From the NCBI GenBank assembly GCA_947467345.1, contig CANIHD010000015.1:1-64000 (forward strand): 64,000 nucleotides of DNA, in the 5' to 3' direction. Made by a program: the position numbers and the translations under genes. A model generated the notes under the pieces. It saw only the letters and a program-made list of their open reading frames with translations, did not search any database and was not told the DNA's origin. The number at the start of each line of letters is the position of its first letter. The stretch's first letter is position 1. Shown piece after piece: positions 9,025-18,888 of this stretch. This DNA comes from Alphaproteobacteria bacterium. GTDB lineage: Bacteria; Pseudomonadota; Alphaproteobacteria; Micropepsales; Micropepsaceae.

Positions 9025-9684
9025 ATGGCATTCCGGATCGGAGACACCGCCCCCGACTTTCAGGCGGAAACAACGCAAGGCCCCATCCGCTTTCATGATT
9101 GGCTGGGCGATTCCTGGGGCATTCTTTTCTCGCATCCCAAGGATTTCACGCCCGTCTGCACCACCGAGCTGGGCTATATGGCCAAGCTGAAGCCGGAATT
9201 CGACAAGCGCAACGTGAAGATCATCGGCCTCTCGGTCGATCCGGTGGACCGCCACGACGGCTGGGCCAAAGACATCGCGGAGACGCAAGGCACAGCCGTG
9301 AATTTCCCGATGATCGGCGATCCGGACCTCGCAATCTCCAAGCTCTACCACATGCTCCCCGCCGAGGCCCATGGCGATCCGGCCAAGCGCACCGCCGCCG
9401 ACAATCAAACGGTTCGGAACGTGTTCGTCATCGGACCGGATAAGAAGTTCAAACTCATCCTCATCTACCCGATGACCACCGGCCGTAACTTCGACGAAGT
9501 GCTGCGCGTGGTCGATTCCATGCAGCTCACCGCGAAGCACAAGGTGGCGACTCCAGTGAATTGGAAACAGGGCGAGGACGTCATCATTGCCGGTTCGGTG
9601 AATGACGAAGACGCGAAGAAAATCTATCCGAACGGATGGAAGGCGCCGCGCCCGTACTTGCGCATCGTTCCGCAACCGAAATAA
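9025..9684 (+). CDS. 1-Cys peroxiredoxin (Prx6 type)
   Basis: A 219-residue peroxiredoxin with peroxidatic Cys45 in DFTPVCTTELG. The long C-terminal extension is typical of the Prx6/1-Cys group, and the typical 2-Cys VCP resolving motif is absent. It reduces hydrogen or organic peroxides in the cytosol. The start at 9025 follows GAGAGGAG with good spacing; an in-frame extension to 8956 lacks support. An inverted repeat with a T-run follows the stop. The divergent neighbour is a disulfide oxidoreductase that could recycle it directly or through a small thiol. Confidence 0.93.
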   Translation: MAFRIGDTAPDFQAETTQGPIRFHDWLGDSWGILFSHPKDFTPVCTTELGYMAKLKPEFDKRNVKIIGLSVDPVDRHDGWAKDIAETQGTAVNFPMIGDPDLAISKLYHMLPAEAHGDPAKRTAADNQTVRNVFVIGPDKKFKLILIYPMTTGRNFDEVLRVVDSMQLTAKHKVATPVNWKQGEDVIIAGSVNDEDAKKIYPNGWKAPRPYLRIVPQPK

Positions 9685-9696
9685 TCGCCGCACAAT

Positions 9697-9736
9697 AAAA
9701 AGCCCGCCTCTCTCACTGAGGGGGGGGCTTTTTTTA
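9697..9736. terminator. Bidirectional rho-independent terminator
   Basis: AAAAAGCCCGCCTC pairs with GAGGGGGGGGCTTTTTTT across a short loop, with A-run and T-run on the two sides. It lies between the convergent peroxiredoxin and TonB receptor genes and can end both. Confidence 0.85.
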
Positions 9737-9756
9737 TGCCTTGTCTTTAGCGCGGA

Positions 9757-12008
9757 TTAGAAACTGACCCGGCCGACCAGTTGGAATACCGGACCCGCCT
9801 TTTCCGTTTCGCGCTCAAACTCGTCGAGCGCATCAACGTCGCCCGACAATTGATCGGCGATCGTGTCCCATTTGTTGAACACTTCGTCTTTGTGCGCGTC
9901 GAGGAGATTCGATCCCGTCAGGCGCAAAGTGAAATGCTCGCCGAAACGCTTTTCGACAAATACTTCCAGGTCGCCGCCATAGGTCGTCTTCACGGTTTCG
10001 CCCTGAACCTGCGAGAAGGCCGAACCTTGCTTGCGATAGGACGTGCCGAAGGACGCGCCCCATTCCGGAACGTCATGAATGAAGCCGACGTTCAGCACCG
10101 ATTTGGCTTGATCGTTGAAGCGGCGGTCGCGCCCATCCACCGGATCGGTCAGCGAAGAGTTCAGCCAAGAATAGTTCAAGAAGAGGCCGGTGTTCGGCAG
10201 ACCAATCACGGTGAGCGGCGCAGAGAAGTCGAACTCGACGCCCCAGACCTGGCCGTTGCCGACATTGCGCGGCTGAAACACAAGGCCGTCGCCGGAAGAC
10301 GACACTTCGCCCGTGCTCGTGAGCTCGATGAGATCCGAGATGTCGCGGTAGAAGAAGTTCACGCCGCTGACTCCGCGCGCGCCCAGCCGCCGCTCATAAC
10401 CGATATCGAACCCCCAGGCATTTTCCGGTTTCAAATCCGGATTGCCGAGAAAATCGCTTTCGTCGATCGGCTCTTCTTCGAGAAGGACGGGCGCGAGACT
10501 GTCAAAATTCGGCCGGCGCACGGTGCGCACCGCAGACAGCGAAATGCGGTCCTGATCGTTAAGCTGAAAGCGGATATGGCCAGAGGGAAGGATGAAGCCG
10601 TAGTCGGCCTTGCCGCTGATGTCGGTCACGCGATCGACGATTTTGGACGTCGTGTGTTCGTAACGCATGCCGGCTTCCCAAGAAAACGCGCCGCTGGTGC
10701 CGGAAACCATCGCGAACGGATCGATCCGCTCTTCCTCGATCGTGTAGAAACCGCCCGTCACCGGTTCGGGATCGGGATAGGCATCGCCCGGCGAGTCGAT
10801 TTCCGCTTCGGCAATATCTCCGTCGCGCTTCTTGTTGTTGTAGTCGGCGCCGATCTCCAGCGTCGCCATGCCGATCGGATGTTTGTGATCGATCCGCAAG
10901 GACCACGCGCGGTCGACTGTATCCGAGAACGTACGCGTGCCGCCGAAATCATCGACATCGGGATAGGGATCGTATTCGGTTTCCACTTCCGTCGAGACAA
11001 CGTCTTCGCTGAAGCGTGTGAAGTCGCCGGAGAAACCGGTCTCGCCGCCGAACATCTTTTGCGTGATTGCCGCAGCCAGCGTGTAGTTGTCCTGCGAGAT
11101 ATCTTCGAATTGCGGCGTCAGAACGGTGAGGTCCGCCGGATCCACGCTGGTGAGGTCTTCGTATTCGCGTGAGGTTTCCGATTCGGTTCTGTCGGTGTGA
11201 ACCACAAATCCCGTCAGCTTGAGATCGCCGGTTCCAACCGGGAAAGCCAGTTCGCCATTAGCGGAGTAATCCGTGCCGTCGCGCACGTCGGACTGATCTT
11301 CGCGATTGGCAAATTCCAACACGCCATCGCCCGGCTCGTAGCGATAGCTTTCCTTCTGCTTCGGATTGTGCCGGCCCTGGATGTTGATGCCCAAGAGTCC
11401 ACGGCCCGGACCAATCGCGCCGGACATCACCGCGCCAAGAACCGGCTTCAACTTTCCGTCATCGAAGTAGAGAGCGCCGGCCCGCGCATAGGTGCCGTTA
11501 AACTCAGGGTATCGCGCAGCACGATATTGAGCGCGCCGGCAACCGCATCGCCGGAGCGATTCGTGGACGCGCTGCGCACGATTTCAACGCGGTCGACCAA
11601 TTCGGCGGGAATACGATCCACCCAGAAGGAGCGGTCCACATCGGCGCCCAGAACGCGTTTGCCGTTGATGAGAATCTGCGTGTAGCCCGGATCGAGGCCA
11701 CGCATTCTAACGCCGTCGAATTCCAGAATATCCGAAACGAAAGCGACGCTAGGCGTGCGCTTCAGCATATCGCCGACAGTAAGCGGCTCGAAGGGTTGGA
11801 AATAATCGAGGCCGTATTCCAGCGTCGGCGCGATAGCGGCCGAGCGATCCCGATAGATATTGCCTGTAACAACGATGTTTTCGTTGAGTGGCTGGGCGGC
11901 GGCGGCGACCTGCTGCGCTTGAGCCCCTACGGGCAACAACATGGCGCCCGCAACGCCGATAAGAAAACGCGCGCGTAAAGCTGCCCGCGAAGTGCTTCCA
12001 AATTTCAT
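9757..12008 (-). pseudogene. TonB-dependent outer-membrane receptor, frameshifted (probable phytate-linked receptor)
   Basis: Two overlapping frames together encode one TonB-dependent receptor. The 5' part starts at ATG 12008 after a G-rich ribosome site. It has a signal peptide ending in GAQAQ and a plug domain with LTVGDMLKRTPSVAF, RMRGLDPGYTQILINGKRV and RIPAELVDRVEIV. That frame stops at 11448. The barrel continues in another frame from about 11500, through GTYARAGALYFDDGKL, to the terminal VGRVSF at 9757. Restoring one base near 11500 (AGTTTAACGGC) gives a continuous 750-residue receptor. It is divergent from the phytase; receptor plus beta-propeller phytase is a recurrent pair in Proteobacteria. 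It may be a real mutation or a read error in the T-run. Confidence 0.85.
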
Positions 12009-12079
12009 TTTTACCCCCTGCAACTTGCGCGAAAACATTTCGCGTGAACGCCGTTGAAGGACGCGCCTAGGGATTACGA

Positions 12080-12109
12080 ATGACAATTTTATTTCCAGAA
12101 GAATGACAG
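12080..12109 (-). promoter_or_regulatory. PhoB-box-like direct repeats in the receptor/phytase divergent region
   Basis: On the minus strand the region reads CTGTCAT-TCTT-CTGGAAA-TAAAA-TTGTCAT. The outer units match the Pho-box half-site CTGTCAT (7/7 and 6/7). They are spaced 23 bases start to start, with a weaker unit 11 bases after the first. The known alphaproteobacterial PhoB box is CTGTCAT-N4-CTGTCAT. The site lies about 70 bases before the receptor start and about 120 before the phytase start. PhoB control would fit phosphate release from phytate, but it is inferred from the motif only. Confidence 0.5.
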
Positions 12110-12227
12110 TTTTTTTCGATGTTTTGTGACGCGCAGAATTCACAGAAGCGCGGTTGACAAAGGCGCGCGCCGTTCCGTATCGGCATTGCAACGACTTATG
12201 TCGGCAAGCTTTGAGGATTCAATTTTG

Positions 12228-13280
12228 ATGCGCTCGGTCGTTGTTCTCCTTCTCGCCGCAACTGCGCTCTCCGGATGCGCCACGCAAATGCGCGATCCTT
12301 CGTTTCCGGTTCTGGCCGCGCGCGAAACCGCTGCAGTAGGATCAATGGATGATGCTGCCGACGATCCGGCGATCTGGGTCGACCGCGCCAATCCGGAGCA
12401 ATCGCGAATCATCGGAACCGATAAACAAGGCGGTCTGTATGTGTACGATCTGGCGGGCCGCGAATTGCAGTTCGTGCCGGCCGGCCTCGTCAACAATGTG
12501 GATTTACGCAACGGGTTTGCATTTGGCGACGGCGCTGCGCCGATTGTCGTGGCGTCAGATCGCGACGATCAAACTATCGGGATCTTTCGCTTCGATCCGG
12601 CAACGCGCCAGCTTCGACCGGCGCAGATAGCCGCCATCTCGAGTGGATTTCCGGAAGTCTATGGCGTGTGTCTGTATCGCGCACCCAATGGCACGACACA
12701 ATTGATCGCCACCAGCGCGCTAGGCGCGGTGAAGCAATGGCGCCTTGAAGGCATGGGCACTAGCGTCACCGCAACCCAGGTTCGCCGTTTCGACCTCGGC
12801 TCTATCGCGGAAGGCTGCGTCGCCGATGACGCCACCGGCGCGCTCTATATCGCGGAAGAAAATGTCGGCATCTGGCGTCTCGGCGCGGATCCGACATTCG
12901 GCGACAATCGCGTGCTAATCGACCGCACCGGCACCGGACATCTCACGGCAGATGTCGAAGGGCTTGCGATCTATGCCGGCGCCAATGGAACCGGATATGT
13001 GGTCGCCTCAAGCCAAGGCAGTTCGCAATTCGTGCTTTACGAGCGGCGCGAAGATAACGCTTACGTCGGCACGTTCTCTATCGGCGCCAATGGCAACGTA
13101 GATGGCGTCTCCGGCACGGACGGCATCGAAGTAAGTTCCGCCAATCTTGGACCGGATTGGCCGGGCGGCATCATGATTGCCCAGGACGACGAGAACATGA
13201 ATCCGACGCAGCCACAGAATTTCAAAATGGTTCCGTGGCGCGCCGTTGAAGAGGCGATTGCCAAGATGCGGCTAAAGTAG
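12228..13280 (+). CDS. Beta-propeller phytase, lipoprotein
   Basis: A 350-residue 3-phytase-type beta-propeller enzyme that releases phosphate from inositol hexakisphosphate. The start at 12228 gives a lipoprotein signal with lipobox LSGC, so the enzyme is probably anchored in an outer envelope membrane. Family motifs are DAADDPAIWVD (Ca/phosphate site), GTDKQGGLYVYDL, NNVDLRNGFA, SDRDDQTIGIFRFD, IAEENVGIWR, ADVEGLAIY, SSQGSSQF, GTDGIEV and AQDDENMNP. It is divergent from a TonB receptor across a Pho-box-like element. Longer in-frame starts upstream would destroy the lipoprotein signal. Confidence 0.93.
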   Translation: MRSVVVLLLAATALSGCATQMRDPSFPVLAARETAAVGSMDDAADDPAIWVDRANPEQSRIIGTDKQGGLYVYDLAGRELQFVPAGLVNNVDLRNGFAFGDGAAPIVVASDRDDQTIGIFRFDPATRQLRPAQIAAISSGFPEVYGVCLYRAPNGTTQLIATSALGAVKQWRLEGMGTSVTATQVRRFDLGSIAEGCVADDATGALYIAEENVGIWRLGADPTFGDNRVLIDRTGTGHLTADVEGLAIYAGANGTGYVVASSQGSSQFVLYERREDNAYVGTFSIGANGNVDGVSGTDGIEVSSANLGPDWPGGIMIAQDDENMNPTQPQNFKMVPWRAVEEAIAKMRLK

Positions 13281-13332
13281 ACGCACCCGCTTTCTGTTAG
13301 ACTCTCCGCATAACACATAAGAGGAGAGTTCC

Positions 13333-13494
13333 ATGGAAACCTTCACCGGTGTCAGCTTGATTACCATCCAACCCATCGTGGCGCTTATCTCCGGGATTTT
13401 GGTTCTGGTGGTTCCGCATCTGCTGAACTATTTGATCGCCGGCTATCTGATCTTCATCGGCGTCGCCGGCCTGTGGCCGCAACTTTTCAACTAA
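13333..13494 (+). CDS. DUF3096 family small membrane protein
   Basis: This 53-residue protein has ATG at 13333 after GAGGAGAG and a TAA at 13492-13494. The segment ITIQPIVALISGILVLVVPH, then LLNYLIAGYLIFIGVAGL, forms two hydrophobic helices and matches the DUF3096 pattern (TIQPI.ALIAGIL.L..P.LLNY.VA.YLI..G..GL). It is probably an inner-membrane hairpin protein. Role unknown. It follows the phytase by 52 bases, but its own ribosome site suggests independent or at most distal co-expression. It is convergent with dsbD. Confidence 0.85.
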   Translation: METFTGVSLITIQPIVALISGILVLVVPHLLNYLIAGYLIFIGVAGLWPQLFN

Positions 13495-13502
13495 GCGACG
13501 AG

Positions 13503-15608
13503 TTACAGCGCGGGCTTAGTTTCCATCGCCGCGAGAACAATGGATTCCGTGAGAAGCTGCGGCAGCACTTTCGGCTCGGCGCCGGGCGCAATGTAAATAT
13601 AAAGCGGCACGCCTGAGCGTCCGTATTGCGAGAGTAGCGCGGTGATCTCGGGATTCTGATTGGTCCAGTCCGCCTTCAGCGCTACGACGCCCGCTTTGCT
13701 GAAGGCGTCGCCGATGGCGCCGCCGGAGAGCGCGACGCGTTCATTGACAAGGCAGGTGATGCACCACGCCGCGGTAGCATTCACGAACACCGGCTTTCCC
13801 GCACCCCGCAATTCGGCAAGGCGGGTTGCGCTGTAAGGCTCATAGGGAAGCGAAGAGGCGCTCGCGCGTGATGCTTCCGCAGGCTGGCTCTGGCCAACCA
13901 TGGCGGTGAGTGCAACGGCCAAGACCAACCCCACAATCGCGGCGATGCGTCCGAGTCCCTGGCGCTCGGCGCGCTGGCTGATGCCATAGGCCCAAAATGC
14001 GAAGGCTAGCGCGAGCGCGGCACCCAGTACGGCGAACAAGCCATCGGGGCCAGTCTGCTGGCTGAGCACCCAAATGAGCCAGATGGCCGCGCCATACATC
14101 GGGAACGCCAGAACCTGCTTGAACACATCCATCCAGGTGCCGGGGTGCGGCAGACGCCGCAGCAATGCCGGGCTGAAACCGACCAAAACAAACGGTGCGG
14201 CGAAGCCAAGAGCGAGTGCAAAAAATACGGACAATGCGATGGCGGCACTTTGCGTCGCCGCGAACCCGATAGCCGCCGCCATGAACGGCGCCGTGCAGGG
14301 CGTTGCAACCACGACAGCGAGCATGCCAGTGAAGAAACTTCCCGCTGCACCACCGCTCGAAGCGAGGTTTTGACCGGCGCCTGCTAAACGCCCAATGTTG
14401 AATCCATAAAGCCCGGAAAGATTGAGTCCGACCGTGAACATCAACAGCGCGAGGCCGGCCACGAATATTGGCTGCTGCAATTGAAAGCCCCAGCCCGCCG
14501 CCTGTCCGCCTTCGCGTAGCGCGATCAATAACGCCGCCAAACCCAAAAACGTGACGAGAACACCCCCGCCATAGGAGAGCGCTTCGGAACGCGCCTCGCG
14601 AGGGCTATGCGCGTTCTTGGCCAGAGCCAGCGCCTTCATCGACAACACCGGCAGCACGCATGGCATGAGATTCAGAATGAGCCCGCCGAGGAAGGCGAGC
14701 AGCATGGCCTGCACCACACCGAGCCCGGATTCGGGTGCGACAGGCACGATTCCTTTTTGCGCCGTCACGGCGAACGCATCGGTGCGGCCGTCGAGGCCGG
14801 TCAGAACCAGCACGCCGTCAATATTGCCAGCGGCATCGCGTTTCGCCGCGCTATCGAGATCGGGGCCGGGTGCGCTTTCCAAAGCCAAGCCATCCGGTGT
14901 TACGCGCACGCGCTGCTCGGCAGCGGGCATGACAAGACTGCCGGCATTCGGAAAGAAGATGGCTTCGCGCGGATTTGCCGTCGCCAATTCCGGGCTGTGA
15001 ATCAGCATGCCGAAACGCGCATCACCGGCTTGATAAGTTACATCCCACGGTGCGGGACGCGGCAGCGCACTGCGGGCACGCGCGAAAAGCTCCGTCTCCT
15101 GTGGGGGTGAAGGCGTCGCCGCGATGCTGAGTGCGAGATCGAGCTTGGCACTTTCCGGAATGCACACATCGGCACAGACCAGCCAATCGACATCGGCGGG
15201 AATGCGCATCGTTTCGCCGACCACCGCATCAGCCGGCACAGTGATATCGACCAGCAGCGCAACCTCGTCGGCATAGCCGAAATTCATCAGCGGTCCGATC
15301 GGGATGCGGTGCGGATACGGCCATTGAATATCGCCGGCTTTCCAGCCCGCCGGCAATTGCCACGCGATCCTGGTCGCCGCGCCGGAATCGCCCGGGTTGC
15401 GCCAATAGGTATGCCAGTCCTTACGGATCACCTGATGCAGCGCGACGGTGACGGTGGAGCCCGGCGTCACTTGCGCGTGCTCGGCAACGAAGCGCGCTTC
15501 CACCTTGGGCAGATTGTCGGGCTGCGCGCGCGCAGGCACACCCGGGAAAACGGCCCCAAAAGCGGCGACGGCAATCAGTGTAAGGACACGCCAAATCATG
15601 GCGCCCAC
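13503..15608 (-). CDS. dsbD: Thiol:disulfide interchange protein DsbD family
   Basis: This 701-residue inner-membrane protein carries reducing power from cytosolic thioredoxin to the periplasm. After a signal peptide (ending about VPARAQ) comes a periplasmic domain with a C-x3-C pair (WLVCADVCIPES). About eight membrane helices follow, with the paired cysteines of the ScsB/DsbD core (LNLMPCVLPVLSMKAL and VVVATPCTAPFMAAA). The C-terminal thioredoxin-like domain has WCITC (NATAAWCITCLVNE). The N-terminal domain resembles ScsB-like/DsbC-domain proteins more than E. coli nDsbD. The start may be 15608 or 15599 (MIWRVLTL), both upstream of the signal. Confidence 0.9.
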   Translation of the reverse strand: MGAMIWRVLTLIAVAAFGAVFPGVPARAQPDNLPKVEARFVAEHAQVTPGSTVTVALHQVIRKDWHTYWRNPGDSGAATRIAWQLPAGWKAGDIQWPYPHRIPIGPLMNFGYADEVALLVDITVPADAVVGETMRIPADVDWLVCADVCIPESAKLDLALSIAATPSPPQETELFARARSALPRPAPWDVTYQAGDARFGMLIHSPELATANPREAIFFPNAGSLVMPAAEQRVRVTPDGLALESAPGPDLDSAAKRDAAGNIDGVLVLTGLDGRTDAFAVTAQKGIVPVAPESGLGVVQAMLLAFLGGLILNLMPCVLPVLSMKALALAKNAHSPREARSEALSYGGGVLVTFLGLAALLIALREGGQAAGWGFQLQQPIFVAGLALLMFTVGLNLSGLYGFNIGRLAGAGQNLASSGGAAGSFFTGMLAVVVATPCTAPFMAAAIGFAATQSAAIALSVFFALALGFAAPFVLVGFSPALLRRLPHPGTWMDVFKQVLAFPMYGAAIWLIWVLSQQTGPDGLFAVLGAALALAFAFWAYGISQRAERQGLGRIAAIVGLVLAVALTAMVGQSQPAEASRASASSLPYEPYSATRLAELRGAGKPVFVNATAAWCITCLVNERVALSGGAIGDAFSKAGVVALKADWTNQNPEITALLSQYGRSGVPLYIYIAPGAEPKVLPQLLTESIVLAAMETKPAL

Positions 15609-15722
15609 CTATACCCCCTCCAGGGCCTGGCGCAAAAGCGCCCTAAGAACTGGGCCTAAGCCCTTGTCGCATCTGTGAGAGCCGGTTAACCGTCGCGGGA
15701 ACATGTCCAAAGAACCCTTCCA

Positions 15723-16307
15723 ATGCGCGTGACCGCCGGACGTCTAAAGGGCCGGAATCTGGTCGCCCCGCCGGATATGACGGTGCGTCCGACCTCGGAC
15801 AAGGTACGTCAGGCGATATTCAATATATTGGAGCACAGCGCGCTGGTGGATGGGTTTACGCTCCAGAACGCGCGGGTGGTCGACCTTTTCGCCGGAACAG
15901 GCGCGCTCGGGATCGAGGCTCTGTCGCGCGGCGCGCGATATGCGCTTCTGATCGACGATGCCGCCGAGAGCCGCGGCTTTATCCGGCGGAACGTCGAGGC
16001 CTTCGGCCTGACCGGCATCACCAAGATCTGGCGGCGTGACGCAACCGATCTCGGTCCCGTTTCTGGAGATGGCTTCGATCTGGCGTTTTTAGATCCGCCC
16101 TACCGCAAAAATCTCGTCGCTCCTGCCCTGGCCGCGCTTCTCAGCGGGAAATGGCTTTCGCCCAGTGCCGTCATCGTGGTGGAGATTTCCGCCGAGGAAC
16201 CGCTGCCCGATACCAGCGGATTCGAAATTCTCGACACACGCGACTATGGCGACACACGCGTGTTGTTTATGGGCGTAGCAGGAATTAATTCACCGCCGGC
16301 TGCGTAG
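15723..16307 (+). CDS. rsmD: 16S rRNA (guanine(966)-N2)-methyltransferase RsmD
   Basis: A 194-residue SAM-dependent methyltransferase acting on G966 of 16S rRNA during 30S assembly. Markers are the opening MRVTAGRLKGRNL, RPTSDKVRQAIFNIL, the SAM motif VVDLFAGTGALGIEALSRG and the catalytic DPPY in DLAFLDPPYRK. The last 23 bases overlap, tail to tail, with the convergent gene at 16285-17022. Confidence 0.96.
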   Translation: MRVTAGRLKGRNLVAPPDMTVRPTSDKVRQAIFNILEHSALVDGFTLQNARVVDLFAGTGALGIEALSRGARYALLIDDAAESRGFIRRNVEAFGLTGITKIWRRDATDLGPVSGDGFDLAFLDPPYRKNLVAPALAALLSGKWLSPSAVIVVEISAEEPLPDTSGFEILDTRDYGDTRVLFMGVAGINSPPAA

Positions 16308-17022
16308 GGCGCAAATCCAGATAGATGTCGTTTGGAATCGCGTTGTTCACTGCAGCGTCGACATCCTTCATCGCCAGATAGAGTAGCGCCTTGCCGCGGC
16401 GTTCGGTGTCCGGCCCTGAAATCCGAAACTGGTTCACCGCCGCATTCAATGTCTCGCGGATATAGCGGTTGTTGTTCATGGCAACGCTGGCTTTCCACGA
16501 GACATAAAGATTCATGCCAAAGAAATTGACGACTTGCGGCTGGATGTGCGGATTCAGGATCGTGACATCGACGTATTTCTTCATCTCCACGGGGCCCTTG
16601 AGCCAGAGCGAGTTGAGTTCTGGCGGATCGAAGAGGCCAAGAAAATCGCGAGCGCCGGCAGAGAGAACCGGAATCTCGAAGATTTGCGCACGGGGGTCCG
16701 TGATCATGATCGTGCCCGTCGTCGTGCCGGTCAATTCAAGAATCAAATCCGATTCATTTGGCGTCAATTTCTTGTCGAGATAGAGAAGCGGTCCGAATTC
16801 GCGTGCGATGTCTTCGCTGATCGCTTGCGTTCCTACGGATTTGCGCAGAGCGGCCGCGACGGCGGGATCTTCGACGGTGATCTTGCGGTCCGTTGCGGAA
16901 TTGATAGTTGTCGTGGCGTTAGCGGCCGTTGGGGCATTGGCGGGCGTTGTGGCATTAGCGGCCAACGCAATGCTCGGCAAAAGGACCAGCGTTAGAACAG
17001 CAATTGTCCGCGTCGCATTCAT
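16285..17022 (-). CDS. Secreted protein of unknown function
   Basis: A 245-residue protein with a clear Sec signal (MNATRTIAVLTLVLLPSIALA) and an Ala/Thr/Asn/Pro-rich linker before residue 45. The mature part is soluble and mixed alpha/beta, with ITDPRAQIFEIPVLSAGARD, LGLFDPPELNSLWLKGPVEM and a C-terminal DIYLDLRPTQ. I do not recognise a family. It follows mutL on the minus strand by 24 bases and overlaps the 3' end of rsmD by 23 bases on the other strand. Periplasmic location is inferred from the signal. Confidence 0.75.
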   Translation of the reverse strand: MNATRTIAVLTLVLLPSIALAANATTPANAPTAANATTTINSATDRKITVEDPAVAAALRKSVGTQAISEDIAREFGPLLYLDKKLTPNESDLILELTGTTTGTIMITDPRAQIFEIPVLSAGARDFLGLFDPPELNSLWLKGPVEMKKYVDVTILNPHIQPQVVNFFGMNLYVSWKASVAMNNNRYIRETLNAAVNQFRISGPDTERRGKALLYLAMKDVDAAVNNAIPNDIYLDLRPTQPAVN

Positions 17023-17046
17023 CGAAAACCATCCTTTGCGTTCGCA

Positions 17047-18888
17047 TTACCGCCGCCCGAACAGGCGTTCGATATCAGCCAATTTCAATTCGACATAGGT
17101 CGGGCGCCCATGATTGCACTGCCCGGTATTCGGCGTGCCTTCCATGTCGCGCAACAAGGCATTCATTTCGTCCGCGCTCAATTTGCGTCCGGCGCGCACA
17201 CTGCCATGACACGCCATGGTGGCAAGAATGTGATCGAGCCGTTCCTTCAGCGTGTGCGCGGCGTCGGTCTCGGACAATTCGTCCGCAATATCGCGGACCA
17301 GCTTCTTGATATCGAGCTTGCCCAATTGCGCCGGAATCTCGCGCACCAAAACCGCGCCGGGGCCGAATTCTTCGATGCCGAGACCGAGCCCGGCCAAATC
17401 GCCGGCGCGCTCGACGACACGCGCCACCAGGGTTTCATCCAGCTCCACAACTTCCGGTATCAGTAGCGCCTGGCGCGCGATCCCGCCCGCCAACGCAGCC
17501 TTCTTCATGCGTTCGTAGACGATGCGTTCATGCGCGGCGTGCTGGTCCACAAGAACCACGCCCTGTTCGGTCTGCGCCACAATATAGGTGTCGTGCAGCT
17601 GTGCCCGTGCGCGGCCCAATGCAGGCTCCTCATGCGCATGGTCATGTGCGTGATCATGATTGTGCGCAGAAAAATCGCGGGGCGTATAATCCATGTTCGG
17701 CGGCGCGTAGGAAGACGATTCAGATTCCGCGAATCCGGTCGAACGCGCGCGGAAAATATCCGACGCCTGCGGCAGCGTCATAGCGCCCTGCACCGACCCG
17801 GGTGCGCGGAAGGCCTGCAGCGCGGCGGAGGAAACCGTGGTGGCCGCACGGTGGCCGGCCTCGTGCAACGCTGCTTTCAGCGCGCCGACAATGAGCCCGC
17901 GCACGAGGCCGACATCGCGAAAGCGCACTTCGGTTTTGGCAGGATGCACATTGACGTCCACGAATTCGGGATCGCAATCGAGAAACAATGCCAAAGCGGG
18001 ATGGCGATCGCGCGCCAGAAAATCGGCATAGGCGCCGCGCACCGCGCCGAGCAGCAAGCGATCACGCACCGGGCGGCCATTCACGAATAGAAACTGCATC
18101 TGCGCATTGGCGCGGTTATAGGTGGGAAGCCCGGCGAAACCGGCAATGCTCACATGCTCGCGCGCGGCTGAGATTTGCGCCGCGTTGTCGGCGAAATCGC
18201 GCCCCAGAACGCGGGCGAGGCGCGGCAGCCTGCCATCGAACATGGTCACTTCGGCGGCCAGTGAGAACACCACGCGTCCTTCATCGGTTAGCGTGAAGGC
18301 AATATCGGGGCGCGCCATGGCGAGGCGCTTGACGGTGTCGATCACCGCCAAAGATTCAGAGCGCGGCGATTTCAGGAATTTCAGTCGCGCCGGCGTGGCG
18401 AAGAAAAGATCGCGTACTTCGACGCGCGTGCCGCTCTGCCCCTTTCCGAGAAATCCGGTAGGCTCAGGGCCACGAATAGTTCCGGCATCGATGTGAATGG
18501 CATGGCCTTCACTCAAGGCGGTGCGGCTGGAAATCTGGAGCCGCGAGACCGAGCCGATAGAGGGCAAGGCTTCGCCGCGAAAGCCGAGCGTCGCGATGTG
18601 GCTAAGATCGTCGCTACCATCGCTCGCGACCGGCAATTTCGAAGTGGCGTGGCGTTCGATGGCGAGGTGAAGCGAGGCCGCATCCATGCCGATGCCGTCG
18701 TCTTCAACGACAATCAGCTGCGCCCCACCGTCCGCAATGGTGACCGCAACGCGCTTCGCGCCAGCATCGACGGCGTTTTCGACCAATTCCTTGACCGCGC
18801 TTGCCGGACGCTCCACCACCTCGCCGGCCGCGATCTGATTGATCGTGCCTTCTTCGAGACGACGGATCGGCGCGCGCGGGCTCGTCAA
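17047..18888 (-). CDS. mutL: DNA mismatch repair protein MutL
   Basis: This 613-residue mismatch repair ATPase links MutS recognition to strand incision. The GHKL ATPase is at residues 1-330: [29 protein letters not shown] and [12 protein letters not shown]. The C-terminal half holds the metal-dependent nicking motif DQHA-x2-E-x4-E ([15 protein letters not shown]), then CHGSVRAG and CNHGRPTYV. It should therefore be an endonuclease-active MutL, as in bacteria lacking MutH. The start is TTG 18888, overlapping the pgi stop as TTGA, which implies coupling. His/Asp-rich repeats ([12 protein letters not shown]) mark the linker. Confidence 0.96.
   Translation of the reverse strand: MTSPRAPIRRLEEGTINQIAAGEVVERPASAVKELVENAVDAGAKRVAVTIADGGAQLIVVEDDGIGMDAASLHLAIERHATSKLPVASDGSDDLSHIATLGFRGEALPSIGSVSRLQISSRTALSEGHAIHIDAGTIRGPEPTGFLGKGQSGTRVEVRDLFFATPARLKFLKSPRSESLAVIDTVKRLAMARPDIAFTLTDEGRVVFSLAAEVTMFDGRLPRLARVLGRDFADNAAQISAAREHVSIAGFAGLPTYNRANAQMQFLFVNGRPVRDRLLLGAVRGAYADFLARDRHPALALFLDCDPEFVDVNVHPAKTEVRFRDVGLVRGLIVGALKAALHEAGHRAATTVSSAALQAFRAPGSVQGAMTLPQASDIFRARSTGFAESESSSYAPPNMDYTPRDFSAHNHDHAHDHAHEEPALGRARAQLHDTYIVAQTEQGVVLVDQHAAHERIVYERMKKAALAGGIARQALLIPEVVELDETLVARVVERAGDLAGLGLGIEEFGPGAVLVREIPAQLGKLDIKKLVRDIADELSETDAAHTLKERLDHILATMACHGSVRAGRKLSADEMNALLRDMEGTPNTGQCNHGRPTYVELKLADIERLFGRR

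Noticed and set aside
9781-11172. 463-codon open frame on the plus strand
   Set aside because: It is a shadow of the TonB receptor barrel; the barrel side has aromatic beta-strand periodicity and the proper C-terminal Phe.
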